This document shows positions 8,154 through 17,235 of a stretch of DNA of 55,550 nt, piece by piece. A model generated the notes under the pieces. It searched no databases and had not been told where the DNA came from. It saw nothing but the letters and a program-made list of their open reading frames with translations. Numbering within the stretch: the stretch's first letter is position 1; each line of letters begins with the position of its first letter. The position numbers and the translations under genes were made by a program. Where the stretch lies: contig JAGWNT010000012.1 of NCBI GenBank assembly GCA_028871195.1, positions 1-55,550 of the forward strand. Direction: 5' to 3'. The stretch comes from REEB85 sp018971455 (GTDB lineage: Bacteria > Pseudomonadota > Alphaproteobacteria > Acetobacterales > Acetobacteraceae).

Positions 8154-10214
8154 TCAGGCCAATGCAATGACGAGGTTGCGCCGCCCGTCGAGCGTCGCAT
8201 GACCAGACGGCCCGATGACGGCGGTCGATTCGTTCTGCTCCACAATGGCCGGGCCCGCGATCTCCTGCCCTGGTTCAAGGGCGTAATGATCATAGACCGG
8301 CGCCGACACGTAGGCCCGCGCTTCCTCGAAGTAGACCGGCCGGCGTCCGCGCAGGGCATCCTTGTCACGACGCTCGGTACGGATGGAACCACTGGTCCCC
8401 ATGGCGCCGCTGGCGCGGAGCCGCCACGTGATCACCTCGATTCCGGTTCCCTCCACCTCGCGGCCATAGAGCTGGAGGTAGGTGGAACGGAAGGCGTCGC
8501 GCACCGCGGACGCAAAGCGGTCGAGCGGGATGCCAAACTCCGGCAGGCTGATGTTGATTTCATATCCCTGGCCGATGTGCCGCATGTCGGCCGAGAACGA
8601 GTGGCTGACGTCCGCAGGCGAGAGCCGGGCCGCGGCGAGGGCGGGCGCCGCATCTGCGATCAGCCTGGCGCCGATCTGCTCGAGCATCTCGCCGGTAAGT
8701 TGGTGCAACGAAATCGGTGCGCTGGCGGCCACGTCGACCGCCACCGGTGCCGCCAGAAGACCGAGCGCCGAGTTGACCCCGGCGCCCAGCGGGCACACCA
8801 CGCGCTTGACGCCGATCTTGCGCGCGACGCCATAGGCGTGCACGGGGCCGGCGCCGCCGAACGCGATCATGGCCAGGCGGCTCGGGTCGACGCCGCCATC
8901 CATGGCATGCATGATCGCCGCGCGTGCCATCGCGTCGTTGACGATGTCGTGCACGCCTTGTGCGCAACGCTCCGGGGTCAGTTGCAGCTCGGCAGCCAGC
9001 CGCTCGGTCGCCGCCAGAGCGGCGGCACGGTCCAGCCGAAAACTGCCGCCAAGAAACGACTCCTCATGCAGGTAGCCCAGTATCAGATCGGTGTCGGTGA
9101 CGGTCGGTTCGCTGCCACCGAGGCCGTAACAGGCCGGGCCAGGCGACGCGCCGGCCGAGCGCGGCCCGACCGCGAGCAGGCCGAGGGGCCCCGCATGCGC
9201 GATGGAACCGCCTCCCGATCCGATCTCGATCATCTGCACGGACTGGATCTTGAGCGGCAGGCCACTGCCGCGCCGGAACCTTGCGGCGTGTGCCACCTCC
9301 AGTTCCGGAGCAATCCGCGGGTGACCATCGAGCAGCATGCAGAGCTTGGCCGTGGTGCCGCCCATGTCGAACGACAGGAGATCGCCGTTGCCGCTCTGCC
9401 GCGCATATTCGCCGGCGGCCACCACGCCCGCCGCGGGACCGGATTCGATCATGCGGACCGGCAGCTCGCTGGCGGTGACGCCCGGCACAACGCCACCGGA
9501 AGAGGTCATCCAGAGAAGCTGGCCCGTGCCACGTCGGGCCAGCTCGCCTTCAAGCTGGGCCACGTGGCCGGACATCAGCGGCCGGGTATAGGCATTCGCC
9601 GCCGTCGTGGACGCCCGGTCGTACTCCCGGATTTCCGGACAGACGGCCGAGGACAGCGACACACTGGCACCCGGCAGGCATTCGCGCAGCAGCGCGCCGA
9701 TGCGCTCCTCGTGGCCGGTATAACGATAACCGTGCACGAGGCAGACCGCGACCGAGGTAATTCCGCGCGCGCTGATCGCCGCGGCGATCGTCCGCACGCC
9801 AGCCTCGTCGAGCGGCACCAGAATGTCGCCATCCACGCTCACGCGTTCCACCGCGCCGAAGCAGTCCGTGCGCGACACCAAAGGTTCCGAGAATTGCAGC
9901 TTCAAGTCGTAAAGGTCATACCGGCCTTCGGTACGGATACGCAGGATATCCTGAAACCCGTCGGTGGTAACGAGCGCCGTCCGCGCGCCCCGGCGCTCCA
10001 GCACCGCATTGGTGACAACGGTGGTCGCGCCGAATATTGCCGCCAGGTCGCGACCATGGCTTTGCCGCATGGCGAGCAGCTCGTCGATGCCTTGCAGCAC
10101 CGCGCGAGACGGATCGTCAGGCGTGCTCAGCACCTTGTGAGTATGAACCACTCCAGTATCGTCGAGCAGAGCCAGGTCGGTAAAGGTGCCGCCTGTGTCA
10201 AAGGCGAGTTTCAT
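8154..10214 (-). CDS. hyuA: Hydantoinase A / oxoprolinase family ATPase subunit
   Basis: A 686-residue HyuA-family protein. The N-terminal DTGGTFTD (6-13) is the phosphate-binding loop of the actin-like ATPase fold, and SFDMGGTTAK in the middle is the second phosphate motif. The GGAGPVHA segment and the C-terminal domain ending near residue 686 match full-length hydantoinase A. It should activate a cyclic amide carbonyl by phosphorylation for attack together with HyuB. It lies between LivF (35 bases upstream) and hyuB, tying enzyme to importer. Confidence 0.92.
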   Translation of the reverse strand: MKLAFDTGGTFTDLALLDDTGVVHTHKVLSTPDDPSRAVLQGIDELLAMRQSHGRDLAAIFGATTVVTNAVLERRGARTALVTTDGFQDILRIRTEGRYDLYDLKLQFSEPLVSRTDCFGAVERVSVDGDILVPLDEAGVRTIAAAISARGITSVAVCLVHGYRYTGHEERIGALLRECLPGASVSLSSAVCPEIREYDRASTTAANAYTRPLMSGHVAQLEGELARRGTGQLLWMTSSGGVVPGVTASELPVRMIESGPAAGVVAAGEYARQSGNGDLLSFDMGGTTAKLCMLLDGHPRIAPELEVAHAARFRRGSGLPLKIQSVQMIEIGSGGGSIAHAGPLGLLAVGPRSAGASPGPACYGLGGSEPTVTDTDLILGYLHEESFLGGSFRLDRAAALAATERLAAELQLTPERCAQGVHDIVNDAMARAAIMHAMDGGVDPSRLAMIAFGGAGPVHAYGVARKIGVKRVVCPLGAGVNSALGLLAAPVAVDVAASAPISLHQLTGEMLEQIGARLIADAAPALAAARLSPADVSHSFSADMRHIGQGYEINISLPEFGIPLDRFASAVRDAFRSTYLQLYGREVEGTGIEVITWRLRASGAMGTSGSIRTERRDKDALRGRRPVYFEEARAYVSAPVYDHYALEPGQEIAGPAIVEQNESTAVIGPSGHATLDGRRNLVIALA

Positions 10215-10249
10215 CGGGAGCCTCGGGGCAGTTGCGGTGATGTAGAACG

Positions 10250-10987
10250 TCAGACGGTCGGAAGGGCGGGGCCGTTCGCCGCCATGTCCAGATGACCGGT
10301 CATAAAAAGGGATCCAAGCTGCTCATGGGTGATTGCCGAAGGAGGGCCGGTCCAGATGACCTGGCCGAGACGCAGGACCGCGACACGCGTTGACACTTCC
10401 ATGGCCTTGCGCGTGTTCTGCTCGACCAGCAACACCGTACAGCCTCCCGCGTTGATGCGGAGCATCTCCGAGAAGATCTGGTGGATCGCCTGCGGCGAGA
10501 GGCCGACCGACGGTTCATCAATGAGAAGCAGTCGGGGTCGCTGCAGCATCGCCATCCCCATTTCCAGCATCTGCTGCTCGCCACCGGAGAGATACCCGGC
10601 CGGATAGCGACGCCGCTCGCGCAGAATCGGAAAGAGGTCGAAGATGGCGTCCCGGTCGCTGCGCTTTGTTCCTGGAACTGCGCAGGATGCCATGTCCAGG
10701 TTCTCATCCACCGACATCAGCGGAAAATTGCAGCGCCCCTGCGGTACGAACGCGATACCTCGGCGCAGGATGTCGCGCGGTTTGAGGCCGCTGATGCGTT
10801 CACCGTTCCAGACGATCGAGCCGCCGTTGATGGCGGTCATTCCAAAAATTGTCCGGAGCAATGTCGACTTGCCGGCACCGTTCGGTCCCATCAGCGAGAC
10901 GAACTCGCCAGGCGCAACCAGGAGATCCGTGCCAAACAGAATCTCCAGGGCACCGTAGCCCGCTCGCAGGCCTTCAATCGCCAGCAT
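10250..10987 (-). CDS. livF: Branched-chain amino acid-type ABC transporter ATPase LivF
   Basis: A 245-residue ABC ATPase of the LivF type. Walker A is GPNGAGKS at 34-41, the signature is LSGGEQQ at 133-139 and Walker B is LLLIDEP at 153-159. ATG 10987 is chosen, seven bases past the livG stop; an upstream in-frame TTG (11005) would overlap livG. It energises the importer with LivG. Regulated with the cluster, judging by tight spacing. Confidence 0.9.
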   Translation of the reverse strand: MLAIEGLRAGYGALEILFGTDLLVAPGEFVSLMGPNGAGKSTLLRTIFGMTAINGGSIVWNGERISGLKPRDILRRGIAFVPQGRCNFPLMSVDENLDMASCAVPGTKRSDRDAIFDLFPILRERRRYPAGYLSGGEQQMLEMGMAMLQRPRLLLIDEPSVGLSPQAIHQIFSEMLRINAGGCTVLLVEQNTRKAMEVSTRVAVLRLGQVIWTGPPSAITHEQLGSLFMTGHLDMAANGPALPTV

Positions 10988-10994
10988 GTTGGAT

Positions 10995-11771
10995 TCATCC
11001 GGCAAGATAAGCCTCCACCACGCGCGGGTCGCGGATCACGTCCTCCGGATTGCCGTCGGCCAGAATGCTGCCCCGGCTCAGGACGACAAGCCGGTGGGAC
11101 AGATCACTGAGCACGTCGATATTATGTTCGACAATTACGAACGTGACGCCCTGCTCGCGGTTCACCGCTCGGATATTCTCGACAATGCGCTCAATCAAAA
11201 CCGGGTTGATGCCGGCGAAGGGTTCGTCCAGCAGGATGGTCCGCGGTTCAGGCATCAGCATCGAGGCAAATTGCAGCAGCTTTTGCTGACCAAACGACAT
11301 CTCGCCGGCCTTGGAATGACGCATGTGCGCCAGCCCTACCCGTTCGAGCAGTTCGCCCGCCCGTGCACGCAGGGCTTGCACACGGCGGTGTGCGAGAGGG
11401 CCGAGTGAAAACGTAGCGGCAAGGCTGCGAAATGCGGTCATCTGACCGGCGAGGATCAAGTTCTCCTCCGCCGTCAGCGCCCGAAACACGACAGCCTTCT
11501 GGAAGCTGCGGAGCAACCGCTCCTCGCGCGCGATGCGGGCCATCTCCCAACCGGTAATATCCGTCGTTCCGGCAAGCACCTGCCCGGCGGTTGGTCGTAC
11601 AAGGCCCGTGCAGCAATCGAACAGTGTGGATTTGCCGGATCCGTTCGGCCCGATGAGCCCGCAGATTTTCCCCGCCGCGATATCGAGGTCGATTCCGGCT
11701 ACCGCAATGACGGGGCCGAATGATTTCCTCACACCCCGCAACGACAGTGCGGCTTGCGTCTCAGCGGTCAT
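10995..11771 (-). CDS. livG: Branched-chain amino acid-type ABC transporter ATPase LivG
   Basis: A 258-residue LivG-type ATPase with Walker A GPNGSGKS at 41-48, a degenerate signature MSFGQQK and Walker B ILLDEPFAG. The MSFGQ signature and C-terminal extension ending PRVVEAYLAG are typical of LivG as opposed to LivF. ATG 11771 overlaps the livM stop by 11 bases, so the two are translationally coupled. Confidence 0.91.
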   Translation of the reverse strand: MTAETQAALSLRGVRKSFGPVIAVAGIDLDIAAGKICGLIGPNGSGKSTLFDCCTGLVRPTAGQVLAGTTDITGWEMARIAREERLLRSFQKAVVFRALTAEENLILAGQMTAFRSLAATFSLGPLAHRRVQALRARAGELLERVGLAHMRHSKAGEMSFGQQKLLQFASMLMPEPRTILLDEPFAGINPVLIERIVENIRAVNREQGVTFVIVEHNIDVLSDLSHRLVVLSRGSILADGNPEDVIRDPRVVEAYLAG

Positions 11772-12762
11772 GCGGCCCCCGCGCTTTCGGCTGCACCGCT
11801 TGTCGTAATGCGGAGGTAAGCGGCGCGATCAATCCCTTGGGAAACGCGAATACGCTGGTCGTGAGAACCAGCCCGTAAACGACCATGCGGAGTTCCGGGG
11901 CGATGCGCAGCGCCTCCGAAAGGGCGACGAACACGACACTGCCCAGGATCGGTCCCGCGATCGTGCCGACGCCACCGCCAAGCACCACGACCAAGACGGT
12001 GTTCGTGTAGGACGGATCAAACACTGTAGGACTTATCACCGTGACGTAATGCACGTAGTAGCTGCCGCCCGCGCCAGCGAATGCAGCGCTCAAAACGAAG
12101 GCCGCAAGGCGGTAATGCCAGGTGCGCCCACCGACGGAGGCGGCCAGGATTTCGTCTTCGCGGATGGCGATCATGTAGCGCCCCGCCGGCGAACGCACGA
12201 TTGCGACCAGCGCCGCGACCGCCAAGGCGCAAAGCAGAAGGCCAAGATAATAATACTGGACCGTCGTGTGCACGATGAAACCATCGGACCATAGGCCGAT
12301 CCGGGGCCTGGGCACGCTGGAGAGCCCCATGTCACCACGCGTAAGACCGACCCAGTTCTTCGACACCGATTCGATAATGAACACAAAAGCAATCGTGCAC
12401 ATCACGAACGAGGTATGTCGCAGCCGGAGCGCGGGGATGGCCAAAGGTGCGGCGAGCAAGGCCGGAACCAGGCACGCCGCGACGAAATTCAGCCAGAACG
12501 GCGTGCCGAAATGCATCGCGATGAGCGCCGACGTGTAGCCGCCAACGCCAAAGAACCCCATCTGCGCCAGTGAGAGCATGCCGGTATAGCCGAGAATCAG
12601 ATTGAGTCCGATAGCAGGCAGCAGAAACACCATTGAGACGATCAACGTGCTAAGCTGGTAGGAACTCGCGACAAGGGGAAACAGGACAAGGCATGCCGCA
12701 ATCAGGACGCCCCCGGCGACCTGCGGCGCGGCATACCGGCCACCGATGGCAATACCGGGCAT
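11761..12762 (-). CDS. livM: Branched-chain amino acid-type ABC permease LivM
   Basis: A 333-residue polytopic inner-membrane protein of the LivM family with about nine hydrophobic segments. GYTGMLSLAQMGFFGVGGY near residue 58 is the conserved LivM loop, and REDEILAASVGG is the cytoplasmic coupling (EAA-like) region. It starts ATG one base after the livH TGA (TGAtATG), a tightly coupled junction. It forms the translocation channel with LivH. Confidence 0.91.
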   Translation of the reverse strand: MPGIAIGGRYAAPQVAGGVLIAACLVLFPLVASSYQLSTLIVSMVFLLPAIGLNLILGYTGMLSLAQMGFFGVGGYTSALIAMHFGTPFWLNFVAACLVPALLAAPLAIPALRLRHTSFVMCTIAFVFIIESVSKNWVGLTRGDMGLSSVPRPRIGLWSDGFIVHTTVQYYYLGLLLCALAVAALVAIVRSPAGRYMIAIREDEILAASVGGRTWHYRLAAFVLSAAFAGAGGSYYVHYVTVISPTVFDPSYTNTVLVVVLGGGVGTIAGPILGSVVFVALSEALRIAPELRMVVYGLVLTTSVFAFPKGLIAPLTSALRQAVQPKARGPHDR

Positions 12763-12763
12763 A

Positions 12764-13627
12764 TCAGTACCGCGCCTTGGTGCTGAAAAATCCTGACGGG
12801 CGCCACATCAGCACCATCACCAGAAGGGCAAAGGCAACCGCGTCACGGAACTGCAGGCCCACATAGGCGGCCACCAGACTTTCCATGATGCCAAGCACCC
12901 ACCCAGCCACCAGCGTGCCACCGATGCTGCCCATGCCTCCCATCACGATCACCGCAAAACTCTTCAACGTGATCGCCTCGCCCATGGCGCCATAGATGTT
13001 TATCGTGATCGGAGCGGTCATCACCCCGGACAGCGCGGCAAGCGTTGTTCCGAGGATGAACGTGATCAACACCACACGACGGACATCCACGCCGAGGACG
13101 TGACAGCATTCGACATTCTGGGACACCGCACGCATCTGCTTTCCAAATGTCGACTTGCGCACCAGCCATTCCAGCGCGCCGAACACGACCAGTGTGACGA
13201 GGAAAATTAGTACCCGCTGTTGCGCGATGTCCTCGCCGAACACGCGCATGGGCTCGAGCCAACCACCATCGAAGATTTGGTAGGTGCCGCCAAATATCAG
13301 CGTGGCGGTATTCTGCAGCAGCAGCGAGACGCCGAGGGTCGCGATGATGCCCGCATCAAAGGAGACATCAACGAGCCGCTGCATCACCGCGTAGCCGATG
13401 GCCAGCGAGAGGATTCCGACGATCAGGATCGTGAGAGGAATCGATGCCATGTATGACAGGCCAAGGCGGTCGATCGCCCACCAGGCGGCAAAGGCGCCCG
13501 CCATGTAGTATTCGCCATGGGCGAAATTGATTTGCCCGAGCACGCCAAGGATGACCGTCATTCCAACGGACACGAGTGCGTAGACCGAGCCGATAACCAG
13601 ACCGTCGGTGAAAAGATTCTGGAGCAC
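12764..13627 (-). CDS. livH: Branched-chain amino acid-type ABC permease LivH
   Basis: A 287-residue LivH-type permease with about eight hydrophobic segments. GQINFAHGEYYMAGAF near residue 31 is the family hallmark, and RAVSQNVECCHVLGVDVRR is the coupling loop. The start is GTG (13627). The Liv family transports branched-chain amino acids, amides, urea and aromatic acids, so specificity must come from the binding protein upstream. Confidence 0.91.
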   Translation of the reverse strand: MLQNLFTDGLVIGSVYALVSVGMTVILGVLGQINFAHGEYYMAGAFAAWWAIDRLGLSYMASIPLTILIVGILSLAIGYAVMQRLVDVSFDAGIIATLGVSLLLQNTATLIFGGTYQIFDGGWLEPMRVFGEDIAQQRVLIFLVTLVVFGALEWLVRKSTFGKQMRAVSQNVECCHVLGVDVRRVVLITFILGTTLAALSGVMTAPITINIYGAMGEAITLKSFAVIVMGGMGSIGGTLVAGWVLGIMESLVAAYVGLQFRDAVAFALLVMVLMWRPSGFFSTKARY

Positions 13628-13683
13628 GGATCCGTCTCGCGTTGATTGGATACAGGTGGCGAAACAGCGAAGCAGACAGCGTG

Positions 13684-14877
13684 TTACGGCTTCGGGTAGA
13701 CGACCGCGGTGCGGAACACGCCCTTGATCACCGGCTTGCCGTTGTCGACCTGATAAAGGATCATTGGCAGATCGGCCTGGTCATGATTGTCGAACTTCAC
13801 CACGCCGGTCGCTCCGTCGAATGAAATCCCGGCCAAGGCTTGTTTCACGGCGGCGGGATCCACGCTGCCGGCCTTGCGGATTGCAGCGGCCAGTAGATTG
13901 ATCGTCTCCCAATGCGTGAACGCGTGGACTTGCGGCACTTCACCACCATACGCCGCCTCGTAATCGTGCACGAAACTCTTGCTGCGGGCGCTGTCGTAGT
14001 CGGGAGACCAGGCCGCGGCTTCGATCGCGCCATTGAGGACGCTTGGCGCGGCCTTGATCGTCTGCGGGTTGGTGAAGTCGCCGTTGCCGATGAGGGCGAT
14101 CTTGCCGGCGAGGCCGGATTCCAGCATCTGCCGAGCGACCAGGCGGCTGGACGCGGCGTAGCCGTACATCAGGATCGCCTGCGCCCCGGAGCTCTTGATC
14201 TTGTTCAGCTCCGGAAGGAATTCGGTTGTCGAGGCCTGGAAGTAATCCTCGCTCACGACCGTGATGCCGTAGCGCTGGAAGAATTTTTTCGAGAGAGCAA
14301 TCGCACCCCGGCCGTAGTCGTTGTCCACGGACAGGATCGCGATCTTATGAAGGTGCCGCTGCTCCGAGGCATACTTCAATACGATGCCGGCACGCTGCTC
14401 GTCAGTCGGGTAGTTTCGGAACGTCCATTTGTACCCTCCCACACCGGCCTTGTAGGTGATCGTCGGGTCGGAGGATGCCGCGTTAATCAGGAGGACTTTG
14501 GCGTTTTCCACGATCGGTTCGTAGGCGAGTGTTGCCGAGCTGCAGATGTCGCCGAGGACGAACTGGATGTGGTCGCTGGAGATCATTCGTTGCAGTCCCA
14601 GCACGCCCTCGACCGGCGTGCACTGGCTGTCGCCGCGAACAAGTTCGATCTTGTGGCCCAGCACGCCGCCCGCCGCGTTGATCTCCTTGGCGGCCAGGCT
14701 GGCACCGCGCCACGAAAGGCTGCCGTACGGCGCGTTGGCGCCGGTCATCGGGCCGATGACACCTACCTTGAGGTCGCCGGATGCCGCTCGGGCTGCTGGG
14801 GGCAACCCCCCGGCCAAGCCCACCGCGGACATGGCCGTGAGCATGAGAAAAATCCGCCTCCGCGTCGTGCTCGTCAT
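13684..14877 (-). CDS. Periplasmic substrate-binding protein of the Liv-type ABC importer
   Basis: A 397-residue type I periplasmic binding protein (Peripla_BP_6). Residues 1-31 form a signal peptide with TTRRR followed by a hydrophobic core and an ARA cleavage-type site; the arginine pair could be read as a weak Tat signal. The mature part begins GDLKVGVIGPMTGANAPYG, typical of amide/urea/branched-chain binders. AGGGAGA sits upstream of ATG 14877. It is the first gene of the minus-strand train and should set substrate choice for the LivHMGF transporter. The region 14878-15044 between it and the divergent lysR must hold both promoters; I could not pick a clear one by eye. Confidence 0.9.
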   Translation of the reverse strand: MTSTTRRRIFLMLTAMSAVGLAGGLPPAARAASGDLKVGVIGPMTGANAPYGSLSWRGASLAAKEINAAGGVLGHKIELVRGDSQCTPVEGVLGLQRMISSDHIQFVLGDICSSATLAYEPIVENAKVLLINAASSDPTITYKAGVGGYKWTFRNYPTDEQRAGIVLKYASEQRHLHKIAILSVDNDYGRGAIALSKKFFQRYGITVVSEDYFQASTTEFLPELNKIKSSGAQAILMYGYAASSRLVARQMLESGLAGKIALIGNGDFTNPQTIKAAPSVLNGAIEAAAWSPDYDSARSKSFVHDYEAAYGGEVPQVHAFTHWETINLLAAAIRKAGSVDPAAVKQALAGISFDGATGVVKFDNHDQADLPMILYQVDNGKPVIKGVFRTAVVYPKP

Positions 14878-15044
14878 CCCCGTCTCCCTGTTTGCGGTCT
14901 CGCGGCTCGGTTCCGTCCTCGTGACAGAGTGGGAACCGGTGCGTGGCGATCCGGCGTTCGATTTTGTCTTGACGGTCTGGACGCTATCCCGGCTGACAAT
15001 CGCGTGACAAAGACGCGTTCCATCTGGCAGGGTCGGAAAAGCCG

Positions 15045-16094
15045 ATGGCTGACCTGCGGGCGGCGCTGCAACGGGGGCTGGTGTTGGATCTTCGGCGCTT
15101 GCGGTTCTTTGTGAAGGTCGTCGACCTGGGAAGCATCACACGGGCGGCGGATGTGCTGCACATTGCCCAACCGGCGTTGAGCCAGCACATCATCATGATC
15201 GAGCGGTTATTCGGCCAGCCTCTGCTTGTGCGCGGGAGATCTGGCGTTGCCCCAACCAGGGCAGGGCGGGTCGCCTATCGGCACATCCAGTTGCTGCTCC
15301 GGCAACTCGACCGGGCGAAGGCGGAAGTGGCCGCCGCGGGCGAGGGCCTCAGCGGTCGGGTCACGGTGGGAGTTGTTCCCTACAACAGCGCCAACGGGCT
15401 CGTGCTCGCTCTGATGCAGGAAGTGGCGACGCGGTACCCCGGGATCCTTCTGCACATCCACGAGAATTTCGAGGGTGTTCTGGCGGCGGAGCTTTTGCAG
15501 GGACGGATGGATCTGGCGTTTCTATACGAACTCGCGCCGCGCGCGGGGCTGCTCTACTCGCCATTGGTCGCGGAGTCGCTGTCGGTGGTGGCGGCAACGG
15601 CAAGCAGCATATCCTTGCCCCCCGGTCAGACCGTCGATCTGGCGGCGCTCGGCGAATTTCCATTGCTGCTGCCGAGCCGGATCCACGCCATGCGGCAGAT
15701 GATCGAGGTGTGCTTCGAGGCGCGAACGACGAAGCCGCGCGTGCTCGCGGAAATTGAATCGCTCGACACGTTGGTGGCTGCGGTCCGGCAGGGGCTGGGG
15801 GCGGCCATCCTGCCCACACTCACCGCCATCGCGATGGCGCGCGCGCCAGGGATCGACGCGAAGCCGCTCGTCGGCGTTGCGAGCGAGCTGATGCTCCACC
15901 TCTGCATGGCCGAGCACCATGCGCCATCGGAGGCCGTGCTGGCCGTCCACGACCTGGCGGCCGATCTCGCCCGGAGACATCTGCATTCACCGGCGGGCAA
16001 CGACCCGTCACCCAGCGGCCGCGGCGCGGCCTCAGCCGGGGCCGGGCGGGCGCGCAAGAGAGCGGATGCCGCTTCGCGCGCCATCCGCGGTTAG
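15045..16094 (+). CDS. LysR-family regulator divergent from the importer
   Basis: A 349-residue LysR-type regulator of the Nac/Cbl-like branch. The winged HTH is at about residues 15-70 (GSITRAADVLHIAQPALSQH) and the co-inducer domain follows from about 100. A GTG at 15081 is an alternative start that would give a more usual N-terminus (LDLRRLRFFVKVVD). The last 40 or so residues are a low-complexity GRGAASAGAGRARKR tail that overlaps the 3' end of the opposite LysR gene by 63 bases. Its divergent position suggests it controls the Liv/Hyu cluster, probably as an activator sensing the substrate. Confidence 0.88.
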   Translation: MADLRAALQRGLVLDLRRLRFFVKVVDLGSITRAADVLHIAQPALSQHIIMIERLFGQPLLVRGRSGVAPTRAGRVAYRHIQLLLRQLDRAKAEVAAAGEGLSGRVTVGVVPYNSANGLVLALMQEVATRYPGILLHIHENFEGVLAAELLQGRMDLAFLYELAPRAGLLYSPLVAESLSVVAATASSISLPPGQTVDLAALGEFPLLLPSRIHAMRQMIEVCFEARTTKPRVLAEIESLDTLVAAVRQGLGAAILPTLTAIAMARAPGIDAKPLVGVASELMLHLCMAEHHAPSEAVLAVHDLAADLARRHLHSPAGNDPSPSGRGAASAGAGRARKRADAASRAIRG

Positions 16095-17021
16095 CTCGCC
16101 AACCAGCTCGAGAATGATGCCCTCGACGGCGCGCACGGAGTCGGTGACGGGAAGCTGATCCGAGGTGGCGAGGGAGACCACCGCTTCCAGCCGTGGCTGG
16201 CGGATCTGGAGCACCTGCATCCGGTCTGCCGCAGCCGCCTCGGCGAACGCCGCGCGCGGCAAGATGGATACGCCCAGATTGGCCCGCAGTGCATCGCGCA
16301 GCGAGGAAAACGAATCGATCTCGACCGCAATCTGCGGCGACACGCCGATCCGGGTGAAGGCGCCTTCGATGACATCCCGGAGGAAATGAATTCTGCTGGG
16401 CAGCAGCAACCGCATGCCTGCCAAATCGGACAGCAACACCGAACGACGCGCCGGGCCGGGAATCGTTGCGGATTCCGCGCCGAACAGGAAAAGCTCCTCT
16501 GCAAACAGGCTGCGCAGGCGCACGCCCTTGATGGGACCGGCGCCGTAGACGACGGCCAGATCGATACGTCCGTTGATAATGGACTCGCTCAGCGTTCCGG
16601 CAAAATTGTCGTTGATACGCAACAACACATCCGGACAGCGCTCCATGACACGACGCAGAATGGGCAAGGCCAATGTCGAGGCTGCCCCATAGGTTGCCAG
16701 TCCGAGAGAAACGGGGCTGAACGCAACGTTGGAGACTTTTGCAACATCCTGTTCGGCCTGCCGTACCTGGCGGACGATAAGCTGAGCGTGCCGGTACAGC
16801 ATCTTGCCGGCCTCGGTGACACTGACGCCTGCCTGGCCGCGCGTCAGAAGGGGGCGGCCGAGGTGGAGTTCGAGGGAAGACACGTGCTCGCTCAGCGTCG
16901 ACTGGCTCACCCCAAGCTCGCGCGCGGCCCGCGCGTAGCTCCCGCAATCGACAGCCGTCAGGAAATACAGGAGTTTCCGGGCATCCAGCGACGGAATGTT
17001 ATGATCTTTGGGCGCGGCCAT
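16032..17021 (-). CDS. LysR-family regulator, paralogue of the facing gene
   Basis: A 329-residue LysR-type regulator with the HTH at GSYARAARELGVSQSTLSEH. Its first 90 residues share spacing and many residues with the facing LysR (VD-GS-RAA, LS-H, G-PLL-RG--GV), so the pair looks like an old duplication. ATG 17021 is used; an in-frame GTG at 17090 would add 23 residues and neither has a good ribosome-binding site. The gene converges on the other lysR with overlapping stops. Targets are unknown; the Hyu cluster is the obvious candidate. Confidence 0.85.
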   Translation of the reverse strand: MAAPKDHNIPSLDARKLLYFLTAVDCGSYARAARELGVSQSTLSEHVSSLELHLGRPLLTRGQAGVSVTEAGKMLYRHAQLIVRQVRQAEQDVAKVSNVAFSPVSLGLATYGAASTLALPILRRVMERCPDVLLRINDNFAGTLSESIINGRIDLAVVYGAGPIKGVRLRSLFAEELFLFGAESATIPGPARRSVLLSDLAGMRLLLPSRIHFLRDVIEGAFTRIGVSPQIAVEIDSFSSLRDALRANLGVSILPRAAFAEAAAADRMQVLQIRQPRLEAVVSLATSDQLPVTDSVRAVEGIILELVGELTADGARSGIRSLARPPGPG

Positions 17022-17235
17022 TTCGCAGAGACGACGCAGATTATTGCCGGCATTAATCGTAGGGGCGTTGACTTCCCCACACAAGATCACGAGCCATGGA
17101 CACCGCCGATCGCGCGCCCGCGCTCGCTCCAGCTTTTCCGCCGGACACGCCTCGCCGCCGCCGACGGGGTGCGAGCGGTATCGGTGCGATCGGCGGCGGG
17201 CCGCGCCGGGCCCCTGTCCGGCGCGTCGGCATGCG

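Noticed and set aside
8199..10295. Open frame of about 700 codons antisense to hyuA
   Set aside because: Antisense shadow of a clear family member; composition is Arg/His/Ala-rich and no motif is seen.
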